In this document: positions 34,182 to 42,479 of the stretch, in pieces
Position numbering within the stretch: position 1 is the stretch's first letter
How the letters are laid out: the number at the start of each line of letters is the position of its first letter
From: Catenovulum sp052056295
GTDB taxonomy: Bacteria; Pseudomonadota; Gammaproteobacteria; Enterobacterales; Alteromonadaceae
DNA length: 64,000 nt
Direction: 5' to 3'
Assembly: GCF_052056295.1 (NCBI RefSeq)
Contig: NZ_CP182493.1
Coordinates: 3,038,001 to 3,102,000 of the forward strand
Notes under the pieces: generated by a model
Told to the model about the DNA's origin: nothing
Seen by the model: only the letters and a program-made list of their open reading frames with translations
Database searches by the model: none
Position numbers and translations under genes: made by a program

Positions 34182-36200
34182 ATGCGATTTATATTAATTC
34201 TGCTCAGCAGTTTGTTGGGGTTAAGTTTAACCAGTTGTGGCACAGCTGAAAAAAACTTAAGTGTGAGTTCGCCGGATAAACAAACCCAAATACAGCTGCA
34301 ATTAGCAGACAATGGTGAGTTAACTTATCAAATCATGCGTGGGCAACAAGTGATAGTTAAGCCGTCACAACTTGGTTTTGAGTTTGTTAAACAGCCTGCG
34401 TTAACTCAGTTCCAATTACTCGATAGCCAAATGCGTTCGCATCAATCGAGCTGGCAAGCCGTATGGGGTGAGCGTAAACAGATAAAACAAAACTACAATG
34501 AGTTATTTGTTTTGTTACAAGACAAACATAGCCAGCGCAAACTCAATCTGCGTTTTCGCTTGTTTGATGATGGCTTAGGTTTTAGATACGAATTCCCGCA
34601 GCAAGCGGCGATGTCGAAGTTTGTTATTACCGACGAAAAAACTCAGTTTAACTTAGCAGAAAATATGCAAACTTGGTGGATTGAGGCGGATTACAATAGC
34701 TATGAAAAACCTTACCAAACCAGTGAATTAAACAAGATAAAGCATGTGCAAACGCCGCTGACCATGCGAGGGCAAGATGGTTTGCATTTGAGTATTCACG
34801 AAGCTGCATTAACCGACTATGCGAGTATGTCGTTAGTCCGCACTAATGACACAGTATTAGAAGCTGAACTAGCACCTTGGGCTGATGGCACCAAAGTTAA
34901 GGCACAAGTGCCATTTCAAACACCGTGGCGCACTATACAAATTGCCGATAGTGCCGCGAAATTAGTTGAATCTGACTTAATTATTAACTTAAACGAACCC
35001 AATAAACTAGCTGATACCAGTTGGATTAAACCAATGAAGTTTATGGGTATTTGGTGGGAAATCCACTTGGGTATACACACGTGGAAAGAAGGGCCACGCC
35101 ACGGTGCCACCACAGAAAGAGCCATGGCCTATATAGACTTTGCCGCAGAAAACAATATTGAAGCTGTATTGTTTGAAGGTTGGAATAAAGGTTGGGAACA
35201 ATGGGGCACACGCGAAGCTTATGTTGTGCCAACTGACGATTTCGATTTAGCAAAAGTCGCTAATCATGCCAAAAGTAAAGGCGTAGTTATTGTTGGCCAC
35301 AATGAAACAGGCGGCAATATTGAAGCATACGAATCGCATGTGGATGAAATATTTTCTATTTACAGCGAGCTGGGTATTAACGTGGTTAAAACCGGTTATG
35401 TCGCTGAACAGGGTTTTGCCAACGGCGAAAATCATCATGGGCAATTTGCGGTTAATCACTATCGTAAAATTGTTGAATTGGCGGCCAAATACAAAATTAT
35501 GTTAAATGTGCATGAGCCGGTGAAAGACACAGGTATTCGTCGCACCTATCCAAATATGATGACACGAGAAGGCGCGCGCGGCGGTGAGTGGAATGCGTGG
35601 AGTGCAGGCAACTCGCCTGACTATACTATGATTTTGCCTTTCACTCGTTTATTGGCTGGTCCTATGGATTATACGCCGGGCGTGTTTGATATCGACTACA
35701 GTAACTTTGCAGGAAAACGTTACGATTGGTGGGGTAATCCACAAAAGTCTGAATATCGTGTACATACCACTTTGGCGCGTCAGTTAGCTAATATGTTGGT
35801 GCTGTATAGCCCAATTCAAATGGCCGCAGATGTAATGGAAAATTACCAAGGCCATCCAACATTTGAGTTTATTCGCCAGCTCAATGTCGATTTTGATGAC
35901 AGCAAAATTCTCGCCGGTGAAGTCGGTGAATATATCTATCTTGCGCGGCAAACAGGCGATACTTGGTATATAGGTTTAGCGACCAATTCACAAAGCCGCT
36001 TAGCGCAAATAGAGCTAGATTTTCTCGACGCTAATGCGACTTATCAAGCGCAAATATTTAAAGATGCTGCAGATGCACATTATCAAACTAATCCAGAAGC
36101 ATATGTGATTGAACAACAGCAACTGACACAACAAGACAAACTCAGTATTAATTTAGCCGCAGGTGGTGGGGCTGCGATTATTTTGCAAAAAGTTAAATAA
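34182..36200 (+). CDS. GH97 alpha-glucosidase/alpha-galactosidase-family lipoprotein
   Basis: This 672-residue lipoprotein starts at 34182, supported by TGAGGAAAAAT; lipobox LSLTSC. The N-terminal GH97 sandwich (SVSSPDKQTQIQLQLADNGELTYQI, FRYEFPQ) precedes the catalytic barrel (FMGIWWEIHLGIHTWKEG, GVVIVGHNETGG, MLNVHEPVKDTGIRRTYPN, EGARGGEWNAW). The C-terminal domain ends the protein. Motif HEPVKDTG and the RTYPN turn are characteristic of SusB-like GH97. By context it is an alpha-glucosidase releasing glucose from oligosaccharides made by the GH87-like enzyme. Box C lies in its promoter. Confidence 0.9.
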   Translation: MRFILILLSSLLGLSLTSCGTAEKNLSVSSPDKQTQIQLQLADNGELTYQIMRGQQVIVKPSQLGFEFVKQPALTQFQLLDSQMRSHQSSWQAVWGERKQIKQNYNELFVLLQDKHSQRKLNLRFRLFDDGLGFRYEFPQQAAMSKFVITDEKTQFNLAENMQTWWIEADYNSYEKPYQTSELNKIKHVQTPLTMRGQDGLHLSIHEAALTDYASMSLVRTNDTVLEAELAPWADGTKVKAQVPFQTPWRTIQIADSAAKLVESDLIINLNEPNKLADTSWIKPMKFMGIWWEIHLGIHTWKEGPRHGATTERAMAYIDFAAENNIEAVLFEGWNKGWEQWGTREAYVVPTDDFDLAKVANHAKSKGVVIVGHNETGGNIEAYESHVDEIFSIYSELGINVVKTGYVAEQGFANGENHHGQFAVNHYRKIVELAAKYKIMLNVHEPVKDTGIRRTYPNMMTREGARGGEWNAWSAGNSPDYTMILPFTRLLAGPMDYTPGVFDIDYSNFAGKRYDWWGNPQKSEYRVHTTLARQLANMLVLYSPIQMAADVMENYQGHPTFEFIRQLNVDFDDSKILAGEVGEYIYLARQTGDTWYIGLATNSQSRLAQIELDFLDANATYQAQIFKDAADAHYQTNPEAYVIEQQQLTQQDKLSINLAAGGGAAIILQKVK

Positions 36201-36219
36201 AACAAATAATTTGCATTGT

Positions 36220-36252
36220 GTAACCCAAATGTTACCTGCAAGGGATTAATTT
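36220..36252 (+). promoter_or_regulatory. Tandem GTAACC box D after GH97
   Basis: GTAACC at 36220-36225 and GTTACC at 36231-36236 keep the 11-bp period. A weak TAATTT hexamer lies at 36247-36252. No rightward protein gene follows before the terminator at 36290-36323. Confidence 0.45.
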
Positions 36253-36257
36253 ATTGC

Positions 36258-36323
36258 TTGTGGTATCCCCACATTTTGTTGTGTGCAAAAAGCCCTTGCT
36301 CTACTGAGTAAGGGCTTTTTTTT
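36258..36323 (+). ncRNA. Putative short regulated RNA
   Basis: From the expected start downstream of box D to the T8 tract of the terminator there are about 65 nt. The stretch contains a small hairpin (TGTGG ... CCACA at ~36259-36273) and then the terminator hairpin. It has no ribosome site or frame. This is a prediction from promoter and terminator geometry only. Confidence 0.25.
36290..36323. terminator. Bidirectional terminator
   Basis: The stem AAGCCCTTGCT / AGTAAGGGCTT (one G-T mismatch) with a 6-nt loop is followed by T8 on the plus strand and preceded by A5 (T5 on the minus strand). The right arm overlaps the last codons of the leftward lipoprotein gene. Confidence 0.8.
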
Positions 36324-36867
36324 CAGCAGACAAGGTAACTGAAAGTAGCGCAGTTGGTGTTGCTGAATTTTCTAGTACTTTAAAACGCGCATGTAGGTAG
36401 CGAGCTTTCGTATTATGCGGTAGCTCAAAATACATATCTGATGCATAAAAAATGTGTTGCAGGTGGACGATAGAACCCGCTTCGCTGATACCAAATTTAG
36501 ACTGTTCAGGCGTGTCGTGCGCTTTGCTAAAGCCAAACTCGTGAGTCCAGTCGGCACTGGCGATTTTAAAGCGAGAGCCCCAACTGTCGACCTGCTTGTT
36601 GTTGAGTTCTATGTTGTTTACATAATAACTTTGGCTGCTGGCATCATAAACAAATTGGTTAAGTTCATTTGGCTGCCAACCTGTATATGAATTGGGTAGG
36701 TGAATAGCGTAAGGCAGTTGATAACCTGTTTGTTGGTCAAATTCACTTTGGCTGGTTGGCGCGGAAAATTGTTGGGGCAAGGTAAAATGCATTTCACAGC
36801 CAGCGAGCAAAAGGGCAAGCGCTGGTACAAGCTGAATAACAGAAAGTTTGCGGTGGCTGTGTTTCAT
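36301..36867 (-). CDS. Small lipoprotein, possible glycan-binding
   Basis: This 188-residue protein has lipobox LLLAGC (Cys24). The mature domain is beta-rich, with YYVNNIELNN and GSRFKIASADWTHEFGFSKAHD, a segment similar to those in starch-binding or pullulanase-associated modules of marine bacteria. Sitting between GH97 and the two-component genes, it may bind alpha-glucan at the cell surface. The assignment is tentative. It is transcribed leftward into the shared terminator. Confidence 0.6.
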   Translation of the reverse strand: MKHSHRKLSVIQLVPALALLLAGCEMHFTLPQQFSAPTSQSEFDQQTGYQLPYAIHLPNSYTGWQPNELNQFVYDASSQSYYVNNIELNNKQVDSWGSRFKIASADWTHEFGFSKAHDTPEQSKFGISEAGSIVHLQHIFYASDMYFELPHNTKARYLHARFKVLENSATPTALLSVTLSAEKKALTQ

Positions 36868-36972
36868 TTAAGTGGATTTTATTGACTAAATATTATTACA
36901 ATATTTTAACGAAGTGGCGACAAAACCCAAGTGGTATTTAGCTGAGTGCATACGAATGCAAGTGAGGTAATA

Positions 36973-37665
36973 GTGACAACTCGAGTTTTATTTGTTGAAG
37001 ACGATAAAAAGTTTGCCGAAAGTGTGACTCAATTTTTAGAGCTAAACGACATACTTGTTGATTATTGCCACAATGGCCGCATGGGACTCAATTTACTGTC
37101 GGATAATCAATACGATGTGATTATCAGCGATGTTAATATGCCTAAATTAGACGGCTTAGACATGTGCCAAGCCTTGCGGGAAAACGGCGTGGATACACCT
37201 GTTATTTTATTAACCGCGTTAAGTCATTTAAACGACAAGTTAACTGGGTTTGAGCGTGGCGCAGACGATTATTTAACTAAACCATTTGAAATGCGTGAAT
37301 TGGTTGCGCGGGTATTTGCGTTATCAAAACGCCGCAGTGGCAAAGTGAGCAAATTATCTATTGCAGAGCTCCAGTTAGAATTAAATTTAGATCAACACAC
37401 AGCTAGTCGGCAAAATCAACCCGTGCAATTAACGCCTTCAAGTTGGCGCATTTTAGAAACCTTAGCGCGGGCTTATCCTAAAGCTGTCAGCAAACGCGAT
37501 TTAGAGCATGTTATTTGGGGGGAAGATGCACCAGATGGCGGTGCACTGAAAGTTCATATTCATAGGCTAAGGCAAAGATTAGACAAACCATTTGAGCAAC
37601 CCATAGTACACATAGTTAGTGGCTTTGGCGTTAAGCTTGGGTTAGGAGCATCAGATGGCGCTTAA
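36973..37665 (+). CDS. OmpR-family response regulator
   Basis: This 230-residue protein starts at GTG 36973, supported by AGTGAGG 5 nt upstream; an upstream GTG at 36946 has no such site. The receiver domain has acidic residues EDD at 9-11, phospho-acceptor Asp53 (ISDVNMPKLDG), Thr in LLTAL and Lys in YLTKPF. The C-terminal winged helix (LTPSSWRILETLA, HIHRLRQRLD) binds DNA. OmpR-type proteins bind tandem direct repeats with 11-bp period, as in boxes A-E of this locus. The stop overlaps the kinase gene by 11 bp. Confidence 0.93.
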   Translation: MTTRVLFVEDDKKFAESVTQFLELNDILVDYCHNGRMGLNLLSDNQYDVIISDVNMPKLDGLDMCQALRENGVDTPVILLTALSHLNDKLTGFERGADDYLTKPFEMRELVARVFALSKRRSGKVSKLSIAELQLELNLDQHTASRQNQPVQLTPSSWRILETLARAYPKAVSKRDLEHVIWGEDAPDGGALKVHIHRLRQRLDKPFEQPIVHIVSGFGVKLGLGASDGA

Positions 37666-38962
37666 TTGGCACGCCATTTCAGTTGCTAAAGTTTCTCAGT
37701 TTAAGCTGACAATAGTGGTTGCATTCGCATTAGTTGGCTTGATGTTGAGTTACTTAGTTTATAGCTCGGTTAGTTATCAATGGCAGTTTATCCAGCAAAA
37801 AAGCAATGTACTGCAAGGTTTTGCTGAACGCGCTTATAGCCGAGTAATGACTAATCCACAGCAATATTTAGGCGCAAATGCGACTATTTTAGGTGATGAC
37901 AGAATGCAATTTGTCAGTAGCTATCAAGAGCTAAAAACACATTTAGTTGACGCACCAGAGCGCGAGCAAATAGTGGCGGAGCAAGTGAATTTAATTTTGC
38001 GCCGTCTAGGCGCTGTGGTTACAGCTGCTGACATAATGCTGATTTATAGTTTTGAGCATAACCAGCAAGAATACTTTGCCTATTTTCACAACAACACAGA
38101 TTTTAATAATTTAGAGCTAAACAGTTATTTACACGGACGTATGCAACCTGCTTTGTTGGTTTCAATTGTGATTATTGCTGTGTTATTTGTATTTCAATTT
38201 GTTCAAACCTATAGAGTAAACAAAGTAGTCAATGCTTTAGTCGATTGGGCGGATGATATGGCGCATTCAAAACAGTTTACTGCCCCGCCTAAAGTGGCAG
38301 CTGGCGGCATGAATTATCTAGCGCATACGTTAGATCAAAGTTTAAATACCTTTAGCCAAATTTTAGAACAAGAACATGCATTTGCGCGTTTTAGCAGCCA
38401 CGAATTGCGCACCCATGTGGCGGTATTGTCTGCCAATATGGATATTCTAGAATTTATAATGAAAGACTTAAAACCGGCAGAGCGCAAAGCCCTGAATCGC
38501 ATGTTATTGGCGGTAGAAGATATGAAATATCAAACCGACGCACTGCTGTGTTTAAGTAAAGAAAGTGAACTGTCGAGCATAGAAGAGTGTGAGCTTGTGT
38601 CGTTGATTGAAAAATCGTTAGATGAAAACCGCATTTATCACGACGAACAAAATGTGGTGATCAATAAACACTGGCAAAAACATGACATTGCATGGCAAAC
38701 CGAACCCATGTTATTGCAAATTGCCATTAATAACCTGATCCGCAACGCCTTGCAAAATACCCAAGTGGGTTCGATAGACATTCTAGTAACTGAGCAGCTT
38801 ATTGTTATTCATAATAAAAACAACTCGGCGGATAATGCTAGCCGACACGATGGTTTTGGCATTGGCCTTGAAATTGTTAAACGGGTAATGGAGCGGTTAA
38901 AACTTAATTATCAGGTAGAAGAATATGCAACTGGCCGAAAAGTAACCCTGTCGGTAACCTAA
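37655..38962 (+). CDS. Sensor histidine kinase
   Basis: This 435-residue kinase has TM helices at about residues 17-40 and 168-190 enclosing a ~125-residue periplasmic sensor. HisKA follows with His249 in FSSHELRTHVAVLSANMD; the usual Pro after RT is His here. The catalytic domain has the N box INNLIRNALQNTQ and G box GFGIGLEIVKRV; the usual DxGxG loop is partly replaced by NNSADNASRHDGFGIG. It is coupled to the upstream response regulator and probably senses a glucan-derived signal in the periplasm. Its stop codon lies inside tandem box E. Confidence 0.9.
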   Translation: MALNWHAISVAKVSQFKLTIVVAFALVGLMLSYLVYSSVSYQWQFIQQKSNVLQGFAERAYSRVMTNPQQYLGANATILGDDRMQFVSSYQELKTHLVDAPEREQIVAEQVNLILRRLGAVVTAADIMLIYSFEHNQQEYFAYFHNNTDFNNLELNSYLHGRMQPALLVSIVIIAVLFVFQFVQTYRVNKVVNALVDWADDMAHSKQFTAPPKVAAGGMNYLAHTLDQSLNTFSQILEQEHAFARFSSHELRTHVAVLSANMDILEFIMKDLKPAERKALNRMLLAVEDMKYQTDALLCLSKESELSSIEECELVSLIEKSLDENRIYHDEQNVVINKHWQKHDIAWQTEPMLLQIAINNLIRNALQNTQVGSIDILVTEQLIVIHNKNNSADNASRHDGFGIGLEIVKRVMERLKLNYQVEEYATGRKVTLSVT

Positions 38963-38986
38963 ATGTAACCACAACTTTTATATACC
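38954..38986 (+). promoter_or_regulatory. Tandem GTAACC box E plus -10 (halogenase-like gene)
   Basis: GTAACC at 38954-38959 and 38965-38970 (11-bp period, perfect repeat) and TATACC at 38981-38986 after 10 nt. An additional GTAACC at 38942-38947 lies 12 bp upstream. The start codon of the next gene is at 39015. Confidence 0.6.
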
Positions 38987-39014
38987 TGACTCATGCAATG
39001 AATGGGGTGAGTTT

Positions 39015-40457
39015 ATGGTTAACAAAGTTGTGATTTTAGGTGGTGGTTCGGCTGGTTGGATGTGCGCAGCATTTTTAAGCCGAGTTTTTACAAATCTACA
39101 AATTAGCCTAGTTGAATCTAACCAGTATGCTCCTGTTGGTGTTGGCGAAGCGACCATACCCCCAATCCAACTGTTTAATCAAATTTTAAAAATTGATGAA
39201 GCAGACTTTATCCAATACACACATGCAACCTATAAATTGGGCATTCAATTTAATCATTGGGGCAAACAGGGGCAAAGTTATTTGCATGCGTTTGGTGAGG
39301 TTGGCAAACCACTTGGGCTAATTCCATTTATTCATTATTGGCTACGAGCTGCCAAACAACAGCAGTTATCCGTCGATGATTTTTGGCAATATAGCTTAAA
39401 TGCCCAAGCTGCAGCACAAAACCAATTTGTGCAAGCAAAACACTTAGCGGGCACTCGGTTGCCCGGGTTAACTTATGCTTATCACTTTGATGCAGCTTTA
39501 TACGCTGACTTTTTAGAACGTATTAGTGTGCAAAATGGAGTAAGCCACATTCAAGGGGAAGTGATTGAGGTGCTCCAAAACCCACAAACCTTGGATATCA
39601 GTGCTTTGAAACTGGCAGATGGGCAAATAATTGAAGGTGATTTGTTTATTGATTGTTCGGGTTTTAAAGCATTATTAATTGATAAAAGCCTTAATACCCC
39701 CTACCAAGACTGGTCGCACTATTTACCCGCTGACCGTGCTGTTGTTGTACAAACCGATGCCAAATTACCTTTGTTATATACGCAAGCAAATGCTCATAAA
39801 TTTGGCTGGTCGTGGCAAATTCCACTTAAATCGCGCACCGGAAATGGTTTAGTTTATAGCTCAAAATTTGCGTCAGACGACTGGGCCATAAACACTTTGC
39901 TGCACGCTAGCCAAGGGCAAACTTTACACCAGCCAAGAATAATTCAATTTAAAACTGGTCGTTATACTAAACCTTGGCATAAAAATGTTATTGCCGTTGG
40001 TCTTGCGAGTGGTTTTGTTGAACCTATGGAGTCAACCAGTTTGCATATGGTGCAAAGCAGTTTATTAAGATTACTAAAACTGATGCCAAATGGACAAATT
40101 ACCCCAGCCAGCCAAAATATGTTTAACCAACTTGCTGAAGTAGAAGCTGAACGCATTCGTGATTTTATTGTGCTGCATTATTTTTTAAATCAAAGAGGCG
40201 ACAGTAAGTTTTGGCAACATATGCGTACTATGCCGATCCCAGAGAGCTTGCAACAAAAGCTAGATTTATTCCGGCAAACCGGCCAAGTAATTCGCCAGCA
40301 AGATGAGCTTTTTTCTGAATCGAGCTGGCAGCAAGTTATGTTAGGCCAAGGCTTAGTACCAGATAATTACCATCCATTAGCCGAGCAAATTAGCCAACAA
40401 CAGTTAGATGACTTTTGTGCAAGTTTTAAAGCCGTGGTGCGCAACAGTTTAAACTAA
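39015..40457 (+). CDS. FAD-dependent tryptophan-halogenase-like protein
   Basis: This 480-residue flavoprotein has the GGGSAGW dinucleotide-binding loop at residues 9-15. Other features are the family segment VGVGEATIPP, the likely catalytic Lys74 (HATYKLGIQF), the GWSWQIPL (WxWxIP) motif, and the EPMESTSLHMVQ helix matching the Glu-containing active-site loop of PrnA-type halogenases. Homologues are often next to TonB receptors in polysaccharide loci, where their substrate is unknown. It carries its own GTAACC promoter box. Its stop codon abuts that of the convergent cytochrome gene. Whether it halogenates free tryptophan, a peptide or another compound cannot be told. Confidence 0.88.
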   Translation: MVNKVVILGGGSAGWMCAAFLSRVFTNLQISLVESNQYAPVGVGEATIPPIQLFNQILKIDEADFIQYTHATYKLGIQFNHWGKQGQSYLHAFGEVGKPLGLIPFIHYWLRAAKQQQLSVDDFWQYSLNAQAAAQNQFVQAKHLAGTRLPGLTYAYHFDAALYADFLERISVQNGVSHIQGEVIEVLQNPQTLDISALKLADGQIIEGDLFIDCSGFKALLIDKSLNTPYQDWSHYLPADRAVVVQTDAKLPLLYTQANAHKFGWSWQIPLKSRTGNGLVYSSKFASDDWAINTLLHASQGQTLHQPRIIQFKTGRYTKPWHKNVIAVGLASGFVEPMESTSLHMVQSSLLRLLKLMPNGQITPASQNMFNQLAEVEAERIRDFIVLHYFLNQRGDSKFWQHMRTMPIPESLQQKLDLFRQTGQVIRQQDELFSESSWQQVMLGQGLVPDNYHPLAEQISQQQLDDFCASFKAVVRNSLN

Positions 40458-42479
40458 TTAGTTTAATAATTTAGATACAGTTAAATTATCTACTGTTTCG
40501 AGTTTATCGCGCAGCGGAACTGCTAAATGCGCACGGGATAACTCAATAATCGGCAATGGTTCATAAAGCTCTTTCATCGCCCATTTTGCATAACGGGTAT
40601 TGAGTTTACGGTAGTTAATTTGGGTGCTGATAGAGATAGGGCTTTTTGCCCAATATGGAATTTTAAATTGGTAATCAATGACATCGGATTCGCCGGCTCG
40701 GATTACGTTTACTGAAGCTTTGCCGACCATATTAAATAAGTCGTGTTTCCACACAATTTGCCCTTGTCTATCTGTAGGTAATGAACGGTATTGGTAGGCT
40801 GTTTGTTCAAGATATCCAGCTTCATCTACATCACCACTATTAAAAATTGCATGGCCTTCGGCATCAACAACTTGCACTGCCACCCAAGCTTGGTTGATAT
40901 CTATTGTGCCACCGGGGAAGTTATGCCCAACACCTGTGTTAGCGACAATTACTTTAATACTGGCGTTTTCACCTTTGTAAAAATAATAAGGCTGTACTGC
41001 TGCATGGCGTAAATTTGGGTTTATCGGCATTTTATTAATGGTTGCGTCTTTTCTATGCGGCGGCTCGATGCTGATACGCACCTTGTTTGATTGCATAAAT
41101 TGTGCGATAGCTTGTTGGCCTTGGTAGTCTTTGCTTAGGGTAGTTAACATACTGTTGGCAGCAAAAAATTCATGGCTGCGTACATAACCATCTTTCGACG
41201 CGGATGGATCGTCACTTTTAACCAAAGGCATATGGCAATCTTGGCAGCGCTGTTGCTGCGCATGGCTAAATTTAGGATCGTTGTTGCCTGAGTAGGGGCT
41301 GTCTAACCAAGCTGTGTATTCATCTTGCATTTTGATCCAACCCCAACCGTTGAGATCTTTATCAATAAACTGACTATGGCAAGCAGAACAATATTCTGCC
41401 GTGCCAAGTAAAGCGGGTGCCATATCTTGTTTATGTTGTGCTGGATTAAAACGCATCGCCAAACGGTTGAGTTGCTGCAACATAGTCTGCTCTGCAGTTT
41501 CAAAAATATATGGCTGATTGATATCAAAATGATAACTCGCTACACCTTTGTTGTGGACTAACTTACTAATGCCGTGGCACGACTGACAATTGACCCCTTC
41601 TACATTGGCAAGGCTACCAACTATACCTGCATGTTCACCGCCTTCAGATAACTGGCCGGTTAATAAAGCTAATGGTGCATGGCAACCTTCACAATAACGT
41701 GTTGCTTCAATACCCTTTTTAGTTGCGAGTAGTGTCACGTTAGTGACATAAGTTTTATCCGATGCTGCTTGGCGATGTGCTGAGCGATACCATTGTTTGG
41801 CGATATCCATATGGCAACTGGCGCATTTATCTGTGGTTGCTAAGGCTTTTTCATCAATAAAAATATTGTTGGTTGTGTCGGTTTGGCTCGGGCGAAATGG
41901 GTGAGGGCCATAATTGTATTGATAATTTTCAACAATTGCTTGGGTTGAATAGGGCTGTTCTGTAGTTTTGTCTGCCCACCACAATACACCGCCAGCGACA
42001 ATAGAACAAAGGGCAACACTGGCAAAGACGCTTGGAATGTAATAACTGGTTTGAAAACGTTTGTTGGCTTGGCTTCTATGAGTGACAAAATGTAGCAGTA
42101 TATGAATAACTAAAAACAAAACTATGCTAATGGCGCTGAAAAAGTGCCATTGGTAAGTGCTGCTATTGTCTTCGCGCTGGCCTTGGTAGACTAGCTCGAT
42201 ACCGGTAAAAACTACGGTTAACATTACCGCTAGTGTTAATAAGCCACTAACAAACACCATTGACCGACGTACACCGAGTATGCGTTTAAAATGGACAAAA
42301 CTATAAGGCACAATGAGCAGCGCCCATAAACTGCCAAACACTAAGTGCAGCAGGCTGTTAATTTGATTAAATACATGGTGCGGTAAAAAGTAGCTAACAA
42401 AACCACTGATAGCCAGTGCAAAAAACAATACCACCAACCATGCAAAAGCATGAGATTCTAAATGGGCTGATTTAGTCAT
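40458..42479 (-). CDS. Membrane pentaheme cytochrome c
   Basis: This 673-residue protein has about five transmembrane helices (residues ~11-32, 40-62, 74-97, 111-135 and 146-168) resembling a b-type cytochrome module. A periplasmic domain with five CxxCH motifs follows: residues 219-223, 263-267, 298-302, 364-368 and 412-416. The C-terminal ~230 residues form a beta domain (GHNFPGGTIDINQAWV). The arrangement recalls NrfA/c554-like multiheme proteins fused to a membrane quinol-oxidising anchor. It could pass electrons between the quinone pool and the periplasm. The start overlaps the stop of the upstream beta-propeller gene. Confidence 0.85.
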   Translation of the reverse strand: MTKSAHLESHAFAWLVVLFFALAISGFVSYFLPHHVFNQINSLLHLVFGSLWALLIVPYSFVHFKRILGVRRSMVFVSGLLTLAVMLTVVFTGIELVYQGQREDNSSTYQWHFFSAISIVLFLVIHILLHFVTHRSQANKRFQTSYYIPSVFASVALCSIVAGGVLWWADKTTEQPYSTQAIVENYQYNYGPHPFRPSQTDTTNNIFIDEKALATTDKCASCHMDIAKQWYRSAHRQAASDKTYVTNVTLLATKKGIEATRYCEGCHAPLALLTGQLSEGGEHAGIVGSLANVEGVNCQSCHGISKLVHNKGVASYHFDINQPYIFETAEQTMLQQLNRLAMRFNPAQHKQDMAPALLGTAEYCSACHSQFIDKDLNGWGWIKMQDEYTAWLDSPYSGNNDPKFSHAQQQRCQDCHMPLVKSDDPSASKDGYVRSHEFFAANSMLTTLSKDYQGQQAIAQFMQSNKVRISIEPPHRKDATINKMPINPNLRHAAVQPYYFYKGENASIKVIVANTGVGHNFPGGTIDINQAWVAVQVVDAEGHAIFNSGDVDEAGYLEQTAYQYRSLPTDRQGQIVWKHDLFNMVGKASVNVIRAGESDVIDYQFKIPYWAKSPISISTQINYRKLNTRYAKWAMKELYEPLPIIELSRAHLAVPLRDKLETVDNLTVSKLLN

